Shown one piece after another: positions 1 through 4,987 of a stretch of DNA of 9,352 bases. The notes under the pieces were generated by a model, which was not told the DNA's origin, did no database searches, and saw nothing but the letters and a program-made list of their open reading frames with translations. The position numbers were made by a program, and so were the translations under genes. The DNA lies in contig PLDT01000418.1 of assembly GCA_003136255.1 (NCBI GenBank), positions 1 to 9,352 on the forward strand, written 5' to 3'. The DNA is from Palsa-504 sp003136255 (GTDB lineage Bacteria; Actinomycetota; Actinomycetes; Streptosporangiales; Streptosporangiaceae). Each line of letters starts with the position of its first letter. Positions within the stretch are counted from its first letter, which is position 1.

Positions 1-628
1 CGTGACTGCTGTAATGCGCGGCGACGTCCGGGGTGCTGATCATCCGGGCCAGGAACTGGCGGGATTCCTTGGCCCAGCCCGGCGTGGCGCTGTAGAGCGG
101 GTAGCAGACGCGGTTGAACTCAGCCTGGAGATCCTCGGGGTCCTTGGCGTAGATGCGCTCGATGATGGCAGCCGCTTCGGGGCCTCCGACGCGGCCGAAC
201 GCCTCGATGACGCGCGGCCCGCCCCAGTGGCCACCAGTCGTGTTGGCCAGGATGATGCCGCCAGGGTGATCGGGGAACAGCGCCGCGTAGGTGAGCGCCA
301 CGTCCCCGCCGAAGCTGCTGCCGAGGACGACCGGCTTGCGCAGTCCGAGCGCGTCGCACAGCCGCCGCAGGTCATCGGCCCAGGTCCGCATGTTCCAGAA
401 CCCGGCGCTGCTGCGGTCGCTGCGGCCGTGGCCGCGCAGGTCGAAGTACAGGACCTGGAAATCGGCGGCCAGCGGCTCCAGCGCGGACTTCACCGTCATG
501 TGGTCCAGGCCGGGGCCGCCGTGGACGGCCACCAGGACCGGGCGCTCTACCGTCGTGTCCCCCTGCGGGATGACTGACGGGCCGGAGACATCGAACCACA
601 GGGACACATCGCCAAGGCTGATGCGCAC
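1..628 (-). CDS. Alpha/beta hydrolase, proline iminopeptidase-like (3' end cut by window edge)
   Basis: The 209 visible codons form the N-terminal two thirds of an alpha/beta-hydrolase-fold enzyme; the catalytic Asp/His region lies outside the window. Seen: an HGGPG oxyanion-hole motif at residues 36-40, the DLRGHGRSD strand-turn at 63-71, and the nucleophile elbow GSSFGG at 103-108 with Ser105 as predicted nucleophile. This HGGPG plus GxSxGG combination is typical of proline iminopeptidase, epoxide hydrolase and general esterase relatives, so the substrate is open. The start is GTG at 626-628. GGAGG lies four bases upstream and is itself the right half of CCTCC-T-GGAGG (633-643), so the ribosome site may fold on itself. 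It lies 106 bp downstream of the patatin-like gene on the same strand, with a 5-bp GGGCC/GGCCC hairpin between them (652-669), so co-transcription is plausible but not certain. Confidence 0.85.
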   Translation of the reverse strand, partial: MRISLGDVSLWFDVSGPSVIPQGDTTVERPVLVAVHGGPGLDHMTVKSALEPLAADFQVLYFDLRGHGRSDRSSAGFWNMRTWADDLRRLCDALGLRKPVVLGSSFGGDVALTYAALFPDHPGGIILANTTGGHWGGPRVIEAFGRVGGPEAAAIIERIYAKDPEDLQAEFNRVCYPLYSATPGWAKESRQFLARMISTPDVAAHYSSH

Positions 629-734
629 GCGACCTCCAGGAGGACTGCGGCGGGCCGGTTCAGAGGCCCACAATAATCTCCAGGACGCCGCCCACGCACC
701 CCCGGCACCGCCATGTCGACTGGTTTCGCGGGCG

Positions 735-1730
735 TCAGCGCCAGAAATCGGTGAGCTGCTCGGCCAGGGCTCTGCCTTGGTTGTAACCGGCTCGAGCGGC
801 GGGCGCACGCGTCGACGGATCCATCAGATTGACGCCGAATGCGTCGCGGGACTCGCTGTCCGGGACGATCGTTTCGACTCTGCTGCCGCGTGCGCGTAGT
901 TCGTCGGCCTGCGCGGCAAGATGCATGCCCCAGTCCAGCGGCGCCCGTGTTCTGCCGCCGAGTGGTGACAGCACCAGCACCCGCCCGTATCCGGCGGCCA
1001 GATCGGCATTCTCGGGGGATCGGTAGCCGCCGTCGATGTACCGGCTGTCGCCGATACTGTGCGCAGGGGCGCCGGGCCCGGCACAGCTGGCGGTGACGGC
1101 GTCCGCCAGGTCGACTCCGCTGTGCCGGTCGAACACGACCGGTTCACCGGTACGGGCATCGACCGCCACGATGAGCATCGGTCGTTGCGGCCAGTGCTGG
1201 CTGGGCAGCCGGGCGGCGACGGTGGCGCGCCGCTGCGTTTGCCCGGAGCTGTCCGGCCCCGCGTCCATTTCGAGCGCCGCCGCGCCCATTCTGCGGCGCA
1301 TGTCGGCCGCATCCTCAGCGGCAGCGATGATCCGGCTCGTCCTGTCCATATGGTCCGCCGCCGGCACATTCGGAGCACGTCCGCGGTCGGATCCGGCCGG
1401 ACCAGTCCGTGGCTGGGGCGCAGCGGCCAGGATGCCGGCCAGCAGTTCGGACGGCTGGGTCGCGCTCGTTATCTGGGCTGCGGCCGTCGATCCGGCCGAC
1501 GTCCCGATGATCAGATCGGCCTGGGTCACGTCCAGCCCGGCATCAACCAGGCCGGCGATGACGCCGATCTCCCACGCATTGCCTGCCGATCCGCCACCAC
1601 CGAAGACCAACGCTCGCTCGCCCGCGGCGGGCACCCGCCTTATGGCGTCGAGCGTAAGGGTGCGCTCGGCGATGCCATCGGAGGTCGTCGCCGAGGTGAA
1701 GTGCAGAGTTGAAGAAGGTGTTGTGTTCAT
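735..1730 (-). CDS. Patatin-like phospholipase / lipid acyl hydrolase
   Basis: A 331-residue serine lipase of the patatin family, which uses a Ser-Asp dyad to cleave acyl esters of lipids. Seen: the glycine-rich oxyanion loop GGGGSAG at residues 44-50, the nucleophile elbow GTSAG at 76-80 with Ser78 as nucleophile, and the DGG motif at 233-235 with Asp233 as the dyad partner. All catalytic elements are intact and the length is normal for bacterial single-domain patatins. There is no obvious signal peptide or membrane segment, so it is probably cytoplasmic. The first ~35 residues are low-complexity, Ser/Thr-rich and lie before the conserved core. The ATG at 1728-1730 is preceded by a modest AAAGG eight bases upstream, and that site can be covered by an RNA helix (see the leader region). 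A 19-codon leader ORF lies 47 bp upstream. Function in lipid turnover is family knowledge; the substrate is unknown. Confidence 0.9.
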   Translation of the reverse strand: MNTTPSSTLHFTSATTSDGIAERTLTLDAIRRVPAAGERALVFGGGGSAGNAWEIGVIAGLVDAGLDVTQADLIIGTSAGSTAAAQITSATQPSELLAGILAAAPQPRTGPAGSDRGRAPNVPAADHMDRTSRIIAAAEDAADMRRRMGAAALEMDAGPDSSGQTQRRATVAARLPSQHWPQRPMLIVAVDARTGEPVVFDRHSGVDLADAVTASCAGPGAPAHSIGDSRYIDGGYRSPENADLAAGYGRVLVLSPLGGRTRAPLDWGMHLAAQADELRARGSRVETIVPDSESRDAFGVNLMDPSTRAPAARAGYNQGRALAEQLTDFWR

Positions 1731-1733
1731 GGG

Positions 1734-1790
1734 AGTCGCCTTTCGCGAGTTGCCTGTCGGGGCGCTCCCGGTGGCGACTACCTCAGTCGC
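1734..1790 (-). promoter_or_regulatory. Candidate translational attenuator between leader ORF and patatin gene
   Basis: Three short complementary segments lie between the leader ORF end and the patatin start. In the leftward RNA they read GCGACT (1785-1790, last leader codons), AGTCGCC (1773-1779, overlapping the leader stop codon) and GGCGACT (1734-1740, overlapping the GG of the patatin Shine-Dalgarno). Segments 1 and 2 form a 6-bp hairpin with loop GAGGT. Segments 2 and 3 form a 7-bp helix across a 32-nt loop, extendable by two G-C pairs after a mismatch. The two structures exclude each other. This matches the logic of leader-peptide attenuators, but the regulatory behaviour is inferred from pairing alone. 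The same dyads could instead be protein-binding sites. Confidence 0.4.
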
Positions 1791-1837
1791 GCGATCGTGG
1801 ACTGCAGGGGAGCACCCACTGCGGATACTGCGTTCAT
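1778..1837 (-). CDS. Candidate 19-residue leader peptide upstream of the patatin gene
   Basis: A small ORF reads MNAVSAVGAPLQSTIARLR and stops at TAG. It starts with ATG at 1835-1837. AGGAGGTGA (1843-1851) lies five bases upstream and is a full 9-base complement to the 16S rRNA anti-Shine-Dalgarno. This is by far the strongest ribosome site in the window, stronger than that of the patatin gene itself. The peptide has no recognised domain, no Cys, Trp or His run, and no membrane segment. Its stop codon lies in the loop and 3' arm of a small hairpin, and the patatin ATG follows 47 bp later. The best reading is a regulatory leader peptide whose translation controls the downstream gene. A fortuitous ORF or a remnant of an older N-terminus are alternatives. 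Confidence 0.5.
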   Translation of the reverse strand: MNAVSAVGAPLQSTIARLR

Positions 1838-1851
1838 GGGTCTCACCTCCT

Positions 1852-1871
1852 GCCGATGGATCACGATCGGC
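1852..1871. promoter_or_regulatory. Palindrome at predicted transcription start of the patatin unit
   Basis: GCCGAT (1852-1857) and ATCGGC (1866-1871) form perfect 6-bp arms around an 8-bp centre. The element sits where transcription from the upstream promoter should begin (about 1867-1869 on the minus strand), a classic repressor position. Its sequence differs from the three dyads in front of the TetR gene, so a different regulator, or only an RNA hairpin, is possible. Confidence 0.35.
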
Positions 1872-1874
1872 GGA

Positions 1875-1903
1875 ACGCTAGCACGCGGCGACGCGGTGCG
1901 CAA
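1875..1903 (-). promoter_or_regulatory. Candidate sigma70-type promoter for leader peptide and patatin gene
   Basis: On the minus strand TTGCGC (1898-1903) and TAGCGT (1875-1880) are separated by exactly 17 bp, matching the TTGnnn / TAnnnT pattern of actinobacterial housekeeping promoters. Transcription would start near 1868, giving a leader of about 30 nt before the small ORF. The -35 lies just inside the intergenic side of the TetR stop, so the patatin unit can be transcribed independently of the regulator gene. Confidence 0.5.
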
Positions 1904-1918
1904 CCGGCATCATGCCGG
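1904..1918 (-). terminator. Short hairpin spanning the TetR stop codon
   Basis: CCGGCA and TGCCGG form perfect 6-bp arms with a 3-base loop that is the TGA stop codon of the TetR gene. There is no U tract. GC-rich hairpins without U tracts can terminate in actinobacteria, so this is a weak candidate terminator separating the regulator from the patatin unit. Confidence 0.3.
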
Positions 1919-2521
1919 GCGCCGACGCCGACTGACATGCCCACTGATCTGGCCCAGCTCGGCCGCGCGGACCTGCAGGTCGCTCAGGGCCGCTGCGGCG
2001 TGGAGCGGGAAGGGTTCGTCGTTGCCGGCCTTCATCCAGCGCTCGACGGCGATGCTGAAGGCGAGCATCCCCACTTCGGCCCCCAGCCGGGCGGTCAGCT
2101 CGTCCGCGCCCCGCTCGCGCAGAGCGGCGCTGATCGACCTGGCGATCCGGGCGTGCTTGAGCAGTCCCCGCTCTTGCAGTTCGGTGTTCGCCGCGACCAC
2201 CAGCACGCGCTGGGCGGCCTTAGCCCGCTGCTGCGGGGTCATCGCGGCCCCGGCGGCCGCGAACGCCGCCTGCAGGCACCCGGTGAGCGTCGCGTCGGGG
2301 GAGGCAGCCCGGATGCCGTCGGCGAACAGGCCGGCCAGCACGTCTTCACCGCCGAACAGCACCTCCCGCTTATCGGCGAAGTGCCGGAAGAACGTGGCCC
2401 GGTTCAGGCCGGCGCGCTCCGCGATCTGCGCGACGGTCGTTTCCTCGTACCCGTTCTCCGCGAACAGGTCCAGCGCGGCGGTCTCCAGGCGCTCACGCGC
2501 GTCCGGTGCCCATCTGCTCAC
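1910..2521 (-). CDS. TetR/AcrR-family transcriptional repressor
   Basis: A 203-residue protein of normal TetR length. The N-terminal DNA-binding domain spans about residues 8-55, with the helix-turn-helix around TTVAQIAERAGLNRATFF (28-45) followed by the family-typical RHFADKREVLF. The rest is an Ala/Leu-rich all-helical ligand-binding and dimerisation domain typical of the family; the ligand cannot be inferred. The GTG start (2519-2521) is chosen because the conserved domain begins almost at once. No good Shine-Dalgarno is present; instead a TAGGCT -10 element ends six bases before the GTG, suggesting a leaderless mRNA. Three matching dyads lie directly upstream, the expected layout for autoregulation plus control of a divergent unit. 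The patatin and hydrolase genes lie downstream on the same strand but have their own promoter candidate. Confidence 0.92.
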   Translation of the reverse strand: MSRWAPDARERLETAALDLFAENGYEETTVAQIAERAGLNRATFFRHFADKREVLFGGEDVLAGLFADGIRAASPDATLTGCLQAAFAAAGAAMTPQQRAKAAQRVLVVAANTELQERGLLKHARIARSISAALRERGADELTARLGAEVGMLAFSIAVERWMKAGNDEPFPLHAAAALSDLQVRAAELGQISGHVSRRRRPA

Positions 2522-2527
2522 CGTCCC

Positions 2528-2557
2528 AGCCTAAGCGAGGCGACCGGATCGCATCAC
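2528..2557 (-). promoter_or_regulatory. TetR gene promoter, probably leaderless
   Basis: On the minus strand the -10 hexamer TAGGCT (2528-2533) is six bases from the GTG start codon. A partial -35, GTGATG (2552-2557), lies 18 bp upstream. The first dyad operator (2537-2555) fills the -35 and spacer, so bound repressor would block RNA polymerase. The spacing implies that transcription starts at or next to the GTG. Confidence 0.5.
2537..2555. promoter_or_regulatory. TetR operator site 1
   Basis: GAGGCGACCGGATCGCATC, a 19-bp dyad with GaGGCGA/TCGCATC arms and a CCGGA centre. It differs from site 3 by one base and overlaps the TetR promoter spacer. A short palindrome repeated in front of a TetR gene is the usual operator form. 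Confidence 0.65.
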
Positions 2558-2567
2558 CCCGGCAAGT

Positions 2568-2586
2568 GATGCGACAGCGTCGCGTG
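2568..2586. promoter_or_regulatory. TetR operator site 2
   Basis: GATGCGACAGCGTCGCGTG, the same 7-5-7 layout with a degenerate right arm. Its centre is 31 bp from site 1. It covers the -35 of the rightward promoter candidate. The right arm of site 1 and left arm of site 2 also make a perfect 9-bp inverted repeat, TCGCATCAC / GTGATGCGA, across 8 bp (2549-2574). Confidence 0.55.
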
Positions 2587-2599
2587 ATGGTGTTAGGAT
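2571..2599 (+). promoter_or_regulatory. Rightward promoter candidate divergent to the TetR gene
   Basis: GCGACA (2571-2576) and TAGGAT (2594-2599) are separated by 17 bp. Operator 2 covers the -35 and operator 3 the start region, so this looks like a TetR-controlled promoter. No intact rightward gene follows before 4001. Confidence 0.4.
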
Positions 2600-2600
2600 T

Positions 2601-2619
2601 GATGCGACCGGATCGCATC
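2601..2619. promoter_or_regulatory. TetR operator site 3
   Basis: GATGCGACCGGATCGCATC, with perfect 7-bp arms around CCGGA. It is centred 33 bp from site 2 and lies just downstream of the rightward -10, over the predicted start of rightward transcription. It is the most symmetric of the three sites and probably close to the consensus. Confidence 0.65.
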
Positions 2620-2651
2620 GGCGTTCCGGCGGCGGCGCCCGCGCCGCGCAT

Positions 2652-2671
2652 GTGCTGCGCGCCGGCACCCT
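2652..2671 (+). repeat. 20-base exact match to the SDR gene at 6146-6165
   Basis: The sequence gtgctgcgcgccggcaccct occurs here and inside the SDR gene, where it encodes VLRAGTL (residues 57-63). Here it can be read as VLRAGTL in an open but short frame that stops 36 bases after the match. The identity does not extend clearly on either side. Confidence 0.5.
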
Positions 2672-2818
2672 CCACGGCGACGCAGCCCCGCGCTCAGGTG
2701 CGCACTGACCGGGAGAATCAGCCACCATACGCGGGCATGCTTTAACGGCTCGCGGCGTGACCGCCCGGCGAAAAGGCTGAATCCCGCTTCTGGCTGGCTT
2801 CTTCGGCTGGGAATGGAC

Positions 2819-2836
2819 GCCGACTGACCCGTCGGC
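2819..2836 (-). terminator. Hairpin downstream of vapC, weak terminator candidate
   Basis: GCCGAC and GTCGGC form perfect 6-bp arms with a 6-base loop, about 60 bp past the vapC stop codon. No U tract follows on either strand. It may end the vapBC transcript; it may also be chance in high-GC DNA. Confidence 0.25.
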
Positions 2837-2896
2837 CCGGAGACCAGCCCATGCTCGATCTGAGCCAATTCCGTTCGGCCTCTTCTGCCAGGGCGT

Positions 2897-3334
2897 TCAG
2901 CGCGGCCCAGGGTCCGTCTTGTCACGAGGCAGCAGGGTGAAACTTCCGCCCGACAGCGGGGCGACCGCGCGGAAGTCGCGTTCGTCGAACGTCAGCAGCC
3001 GTCTTGTCCGGAACCGGTGCGCGAGAATCACCACAGAAAGGTCAGCCAGCCCAAGATCAAGGTCGGCATATTGCTCATCCAGCCTGGCCACGGTGCCGTG
3101 CTCATCCGCGGTCAGTCCCTCAACCCGGAACCGCCCGGCCGCCACGTCGCGCAGAAATGCCCGGGCAGCCAGCGTGCTCCCGCGTCTGCGGATGAGATAG
3201 TCCACCTCCGCGGACACTGGCGCCGGCACCACCAGGTCGCCGTCTTCGGCACGCAGCAAATCACCCACGGCGCTGTGGAGCCGGTCACGGGAATCCCCGA
3301 GAGCGACCAGCGGCGCGGCGTCTACGATCAGCAT
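2897..3334 (-). CDS. vapC: PIN-domain toxin, VapC-type endoribonuclease
   Basis: A 145-residue PIN-domain protein. VapC toxins are metal-dependent RNases that cut tRNA or rRNA when freed from their antitoxin. The expected acidic residues are visible: Asp5 in MLIVDAAPL, Glu43 in SAEVDYL, Asp98 in LGLADLSVV and Asp117 in LLTFDERDF, so the active site appears intact. Length is normal for the family. The ATG at 3332-3334 is chosen because it overlaps the antitoxin stop (TAATG) and puts the first catalytic Asp at residue 5; a longer frame starting at 3403 would add 23 Arg/Gly-rich residues overlapping the antitoxin and is rejected. The overlap implies translational coupling to the antitoxin. The C-terminal ~18 residues past the PIN core are of unclear function. 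The RNA target is unknown. Confidence 0.9.
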   Translation of the reverse strand: MLIVDAAPLVALGDSRDRLHSAVGDLLRAEDGDLVVPAPVSAEVDYLIRRRGSTLAARAFLRDVAAGRFRVEGLTADEHGTVARLDEQYADLDLGLADLSVVILAHRFRTRRLLTFDERDFRAVAPLSGGSFTLLPRDKTDPGPR

Positions 3335-3561
3335 TACCCGCCGAACCCGGCGAGCAGCTCCTCCTCCGGCACATCGGCGACCGAAGAGCCGTCCCCCTGC
3401 CAAGAGCCCTCAAGAGCGAAGACCCGCGGGACAGCACGTGCTCGCTCATACGCTGACAGCGCAGCCCGCACGACCTCCGCCTGGCTGCGGCCCTCTTCGG
3501 CAGCGATCCGGCGGAGCCGTTCCACGTCCGCGTCGTCAAGGTAGACACTGGTCTTCTTCAC
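3334..3561 (-). CDS. vapB: Ribbon-helix-helix antitoxin, VapB-type
   Basis: A 75-residue antitoxin. The N-terminal half (about residues 1-45, MKKTSVYLDDADVERL through QAEVVRAALSAYE) is a ribbon-helix-helix DNA-binding fold. The C-terminal tail ending in EEELLAGFGG resembles the acidic/aromatic tail that VapB antitoxins insert into the PIN toxin active site. Start is GTG at 3559-3561. There is no Shine-Dalgarno, but a TACCCT -10 element ends six bases upstream, suggesting a leaderless mRNA. Antitoxin-first order, TAATG overlap with the toxin, and a tandem repeat at the promoter fit a self-regulated toxin-antitoxin operon. An ATG two bases upstream of this GTG (TACATGGGTG) is out of frame and gives no recognisable product. 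Confidence 0.88.
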   Translation of the reverse strand: MKKTSVYLDDADVERLRRIAAEEGRSQAEVVRAALSAYERARAVPRVFALEGSWQGDGSSVADVPEEELLAGFGG

Positions 3562-3585
3562 CCATGTAGGGTACCACGTAGGGTG
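3562..3585 (-). promoter_or_regulatory. vapBC promoter and tandem-repeat operator candidate
   Basis: Two adjacent 12-bp direct repeats, CCATGTAGGGTA (3562-3573) and CCACGTAGGGTG (3574-3585), match at 10 of 12 positions and start at the base before the antitoxin GTG. On the minus strand the nearer unit contains an extended -10, TGGTACCCT, ending six bases before the GTG. Tandem short repeats are the usual binding sites of ribbon-helix-helix antitoxins, so autorepression by VapB-VapC is likely. Confidence 0.55.
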
Positions 3586-4000
3586 GCTAATGAGCAGTTC
3601 TCACCGCGTCGGCCCCGCACAACGTGACAAAACGGGCGCTGACTGGCAAAGCGAGCGCCCTTCCGGCCCGGCCGGATCCCAGCCCATAGAAGCAGCGCCA
3701 TCGCACGGCCGGTGCGCGCTGAGGACGACTGGGCGATCGCGTGGCGCGATACCTGCGGCGGTGAACTGTGTCCGGTGGCGGCTGGACTCCCAAGGTCATC
3801 ATGATGGATTAGTCTGTTTCTGCAGGTGGCTCACTGCCATCGACTGTGATTCTGACTCTTAGCTGCTCCGGACCCTGGCGGCGGATTCCATGAGACCCGC
3901 TGTGACGCAGGCGATTTGGACAGGGACGCCGCTGAGGAGCGCCTGGGATTGACCTGCGACGTCCGCGCCTTGCTGGTGTCTCACTAACTAGGAGCCGTCA
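3586..4000. other. Intergenic stretch without a convincing gene
   Basis: This 415-bp stretch separates vapBC from the ABC exporter. Its codon and base composition is less G/C-biased than its neighbours, most clearly around 3780-3860. A 90-codon frame (3590-3862, plus strand) lacks third-position bias and any recognisable motif, and is not called. A short plus-strand frame ending at TAA near 3984 reads like coding sequence (DRDAAEERLGL then DVRALLVSH) but has no start or homologue I recognise; it may be a gene remnant. A small ATCGCG-TGG-CGCGAT dyad is at 3736-3750. The exporter ribosome site AGGAG is at 3990-3994. No clear -35/-10 pair for the exporter was found. Confidence 0.5.
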
Positions 4001-4987
4001 ATGCCCCCTCCCGGACTGACGGTTATTACCGACGGCCTTACAAAGCGTTTCGGTGATCTCGTGGCCGTCGACCACATCGACCTGCAGGTCGAGCCAGGAA
4101 CCGTCTTTTCCCTCCTCGGCCCCAACGGAGCTGGCAAGACCACCGTGGTCCGGATGCTCGCCACCTTGTCCGAGCCGACGAGCGGCACAGCGATCGTCTG
4201 CGGCCATGACGTGGTGCGTGAGGCAGACGCTGTACGGCGCGCGATCTCCCTGACCGGGCAGTTCGCCGCTCTTGAGGACAACCTGACCGCGCGGGAGAAC
4301 CTGCTGCTGATGGCCCGGCTGCGCGGTTACGGCAAGGCTGCGGCCAGCCTGCTGGTTGACTCCCTCGTCGACCGCTTCGACATCGGCGAGTTCCGGGACA
4401 AGCTCATCAAGGCGGTCTCGGGCGGTCAGCGGCGGCGCGTCGACCTGGCCGCCAGCCTGGTCGTCCAGCCTCAGCTCCTGGTCCTCGACGAGCCGACTAC
4501 CGGGCTTGACCCCCGCAGCCGCCAGGTTGTGTGGTCGACCGTGCGCGACCTGGTCGACGACGGCGTCACGGTGCTGCTCACCACGCAGTACCTTGAAGAG
4601 GCTGACGCGCTGGCCGATGACATCGTCCTGATCGACCATGGCCGGGCGGTGGCCGCCGGCTCGCCCAGCGACCTCAAGGCGCGGATCGGCGACCAGCGCG
4701 TGGATGTCGTCGCCGTCGATCACCAGGGCCTGGACGACCTGGTCACCGCCCTCTCAGGTGTGTTCCACATCAGCATCTCGCGGGAGCGCCGGACAATATC
4801 GGTCCCCGCGCCGGGCGAGATCGACGACCTGACGAGTGTTGCGGCCGCCGTGCGCTCAAGCGGGATACCGATCGACGAGATTGCCCTGCGGCGGCCCACC
4901 CTGGACGACGCCTTCCTGGCTCTCACCGGCCAGCCGCCGGCTACGAGTACCCCGGCCGATGAAACCCCCGCGGAGGTGGCGTCATGA
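4001..4987 (+). CDS. ABC exporter ATP-binding subunit, DrrA-type
   Basis: A 328-residue cytoplasmic ATPase that would power drug or metabolite export with the permease next to it. Seen in order: Walker A GPNGAGKTT (40-48), Q-loop region SLTGQFAALEDNLTARENL (83-101), signature VSGGQRRR (139-146), Walker B LLVLDEPTTGLDP (159-171) and the switch region LLTTQYLEEAD (192-202). The canonical switch His is Gln196, as is common in the DrrA/multidrug subgroup. After ~225 a C-terminal domain of the kind seen in daunorubicin-resistance ATPases follows (DVVAVDHQGLDDL onward). The ATG is supported by AGGAG six bases upstream. The stop overlaps the permease start (ATGA), implying coupled translation. The substrate is unknown; DrrA relatives export anthracyclines, tetracycline-like drugs or lipids. 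Confidence 0.93.
   Translation: MPPPGLTVITDGLTKRFGDLVAVDHIDLQVEPGTVFSLLGPNGAGKTTVVRMLATLSEPTSGTAIVCGHDVVREADAVRRAISLTGQFAALEDNLTARENLLLMARLRGYGKAAASLLVDSLVDRFDIGEFRDKLIKAVSGGQRRRVDLAASLVVQPQLLVLDEPTTGLDPRSRQVVWSTVRDLVDDGVTVLLTTQYLEEADALADDIVLIDHGRAVAAGSPSDLKARIGDQRVDVVAVDHQGLDDLVTALSGVFHISISRERRTISVPAPGEIDDLTSVAAAVRSSGIPIDEIALRRPTLDDAFLALTGQPPATSTPADETPAEVAS

Larger units (their letters stand above)
2620..2896. other. Gene-free stretch, possible remnant of a TetR-controlled gene
   Basis: No reading frame here has a start, ribosome site and recognisable product. Readings in all frames are short, Arg/Pro-rich and biased like shadow frames. The only notable contents are a 20-base exact match to the SDR gene (2652-2671) and a hairpin at 2819-2836. 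The position just after an operator-flanked rightward promoter suggests that a target gene was lost, but this is inference. Confidence 0.4.

Noticed and set aside
2493..2675. Minus-strand frame covering the TetR operator region
   Set aside because: It overlaps promoter and operators, has no third-position bias or motif, and conflicts with the well-supported TetR start.
3335..3403. Longer vapC start 23 codons upstream
   Set aside because: The extra residues are Arg/Gly-rich, overlap the antitoxin in another frame, and the TAATG junction places a good ATG right before the conserved first Asp strand.
3590..3862. 90-codon plus-strand frame between vapBC and the exporter
   Set aside because: No G/C third-position bias, no recognisable motif, and a doubtful ribosome site; more likely non-coding.
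4196..4196. Gln in place of His in the ABC switch loop as a defect
   Set aside because: The change is actually at protein residue 196 (near base 4586); Gln here is common in the DrrA subgroup, so it is not evidence of an inactive ATPase.
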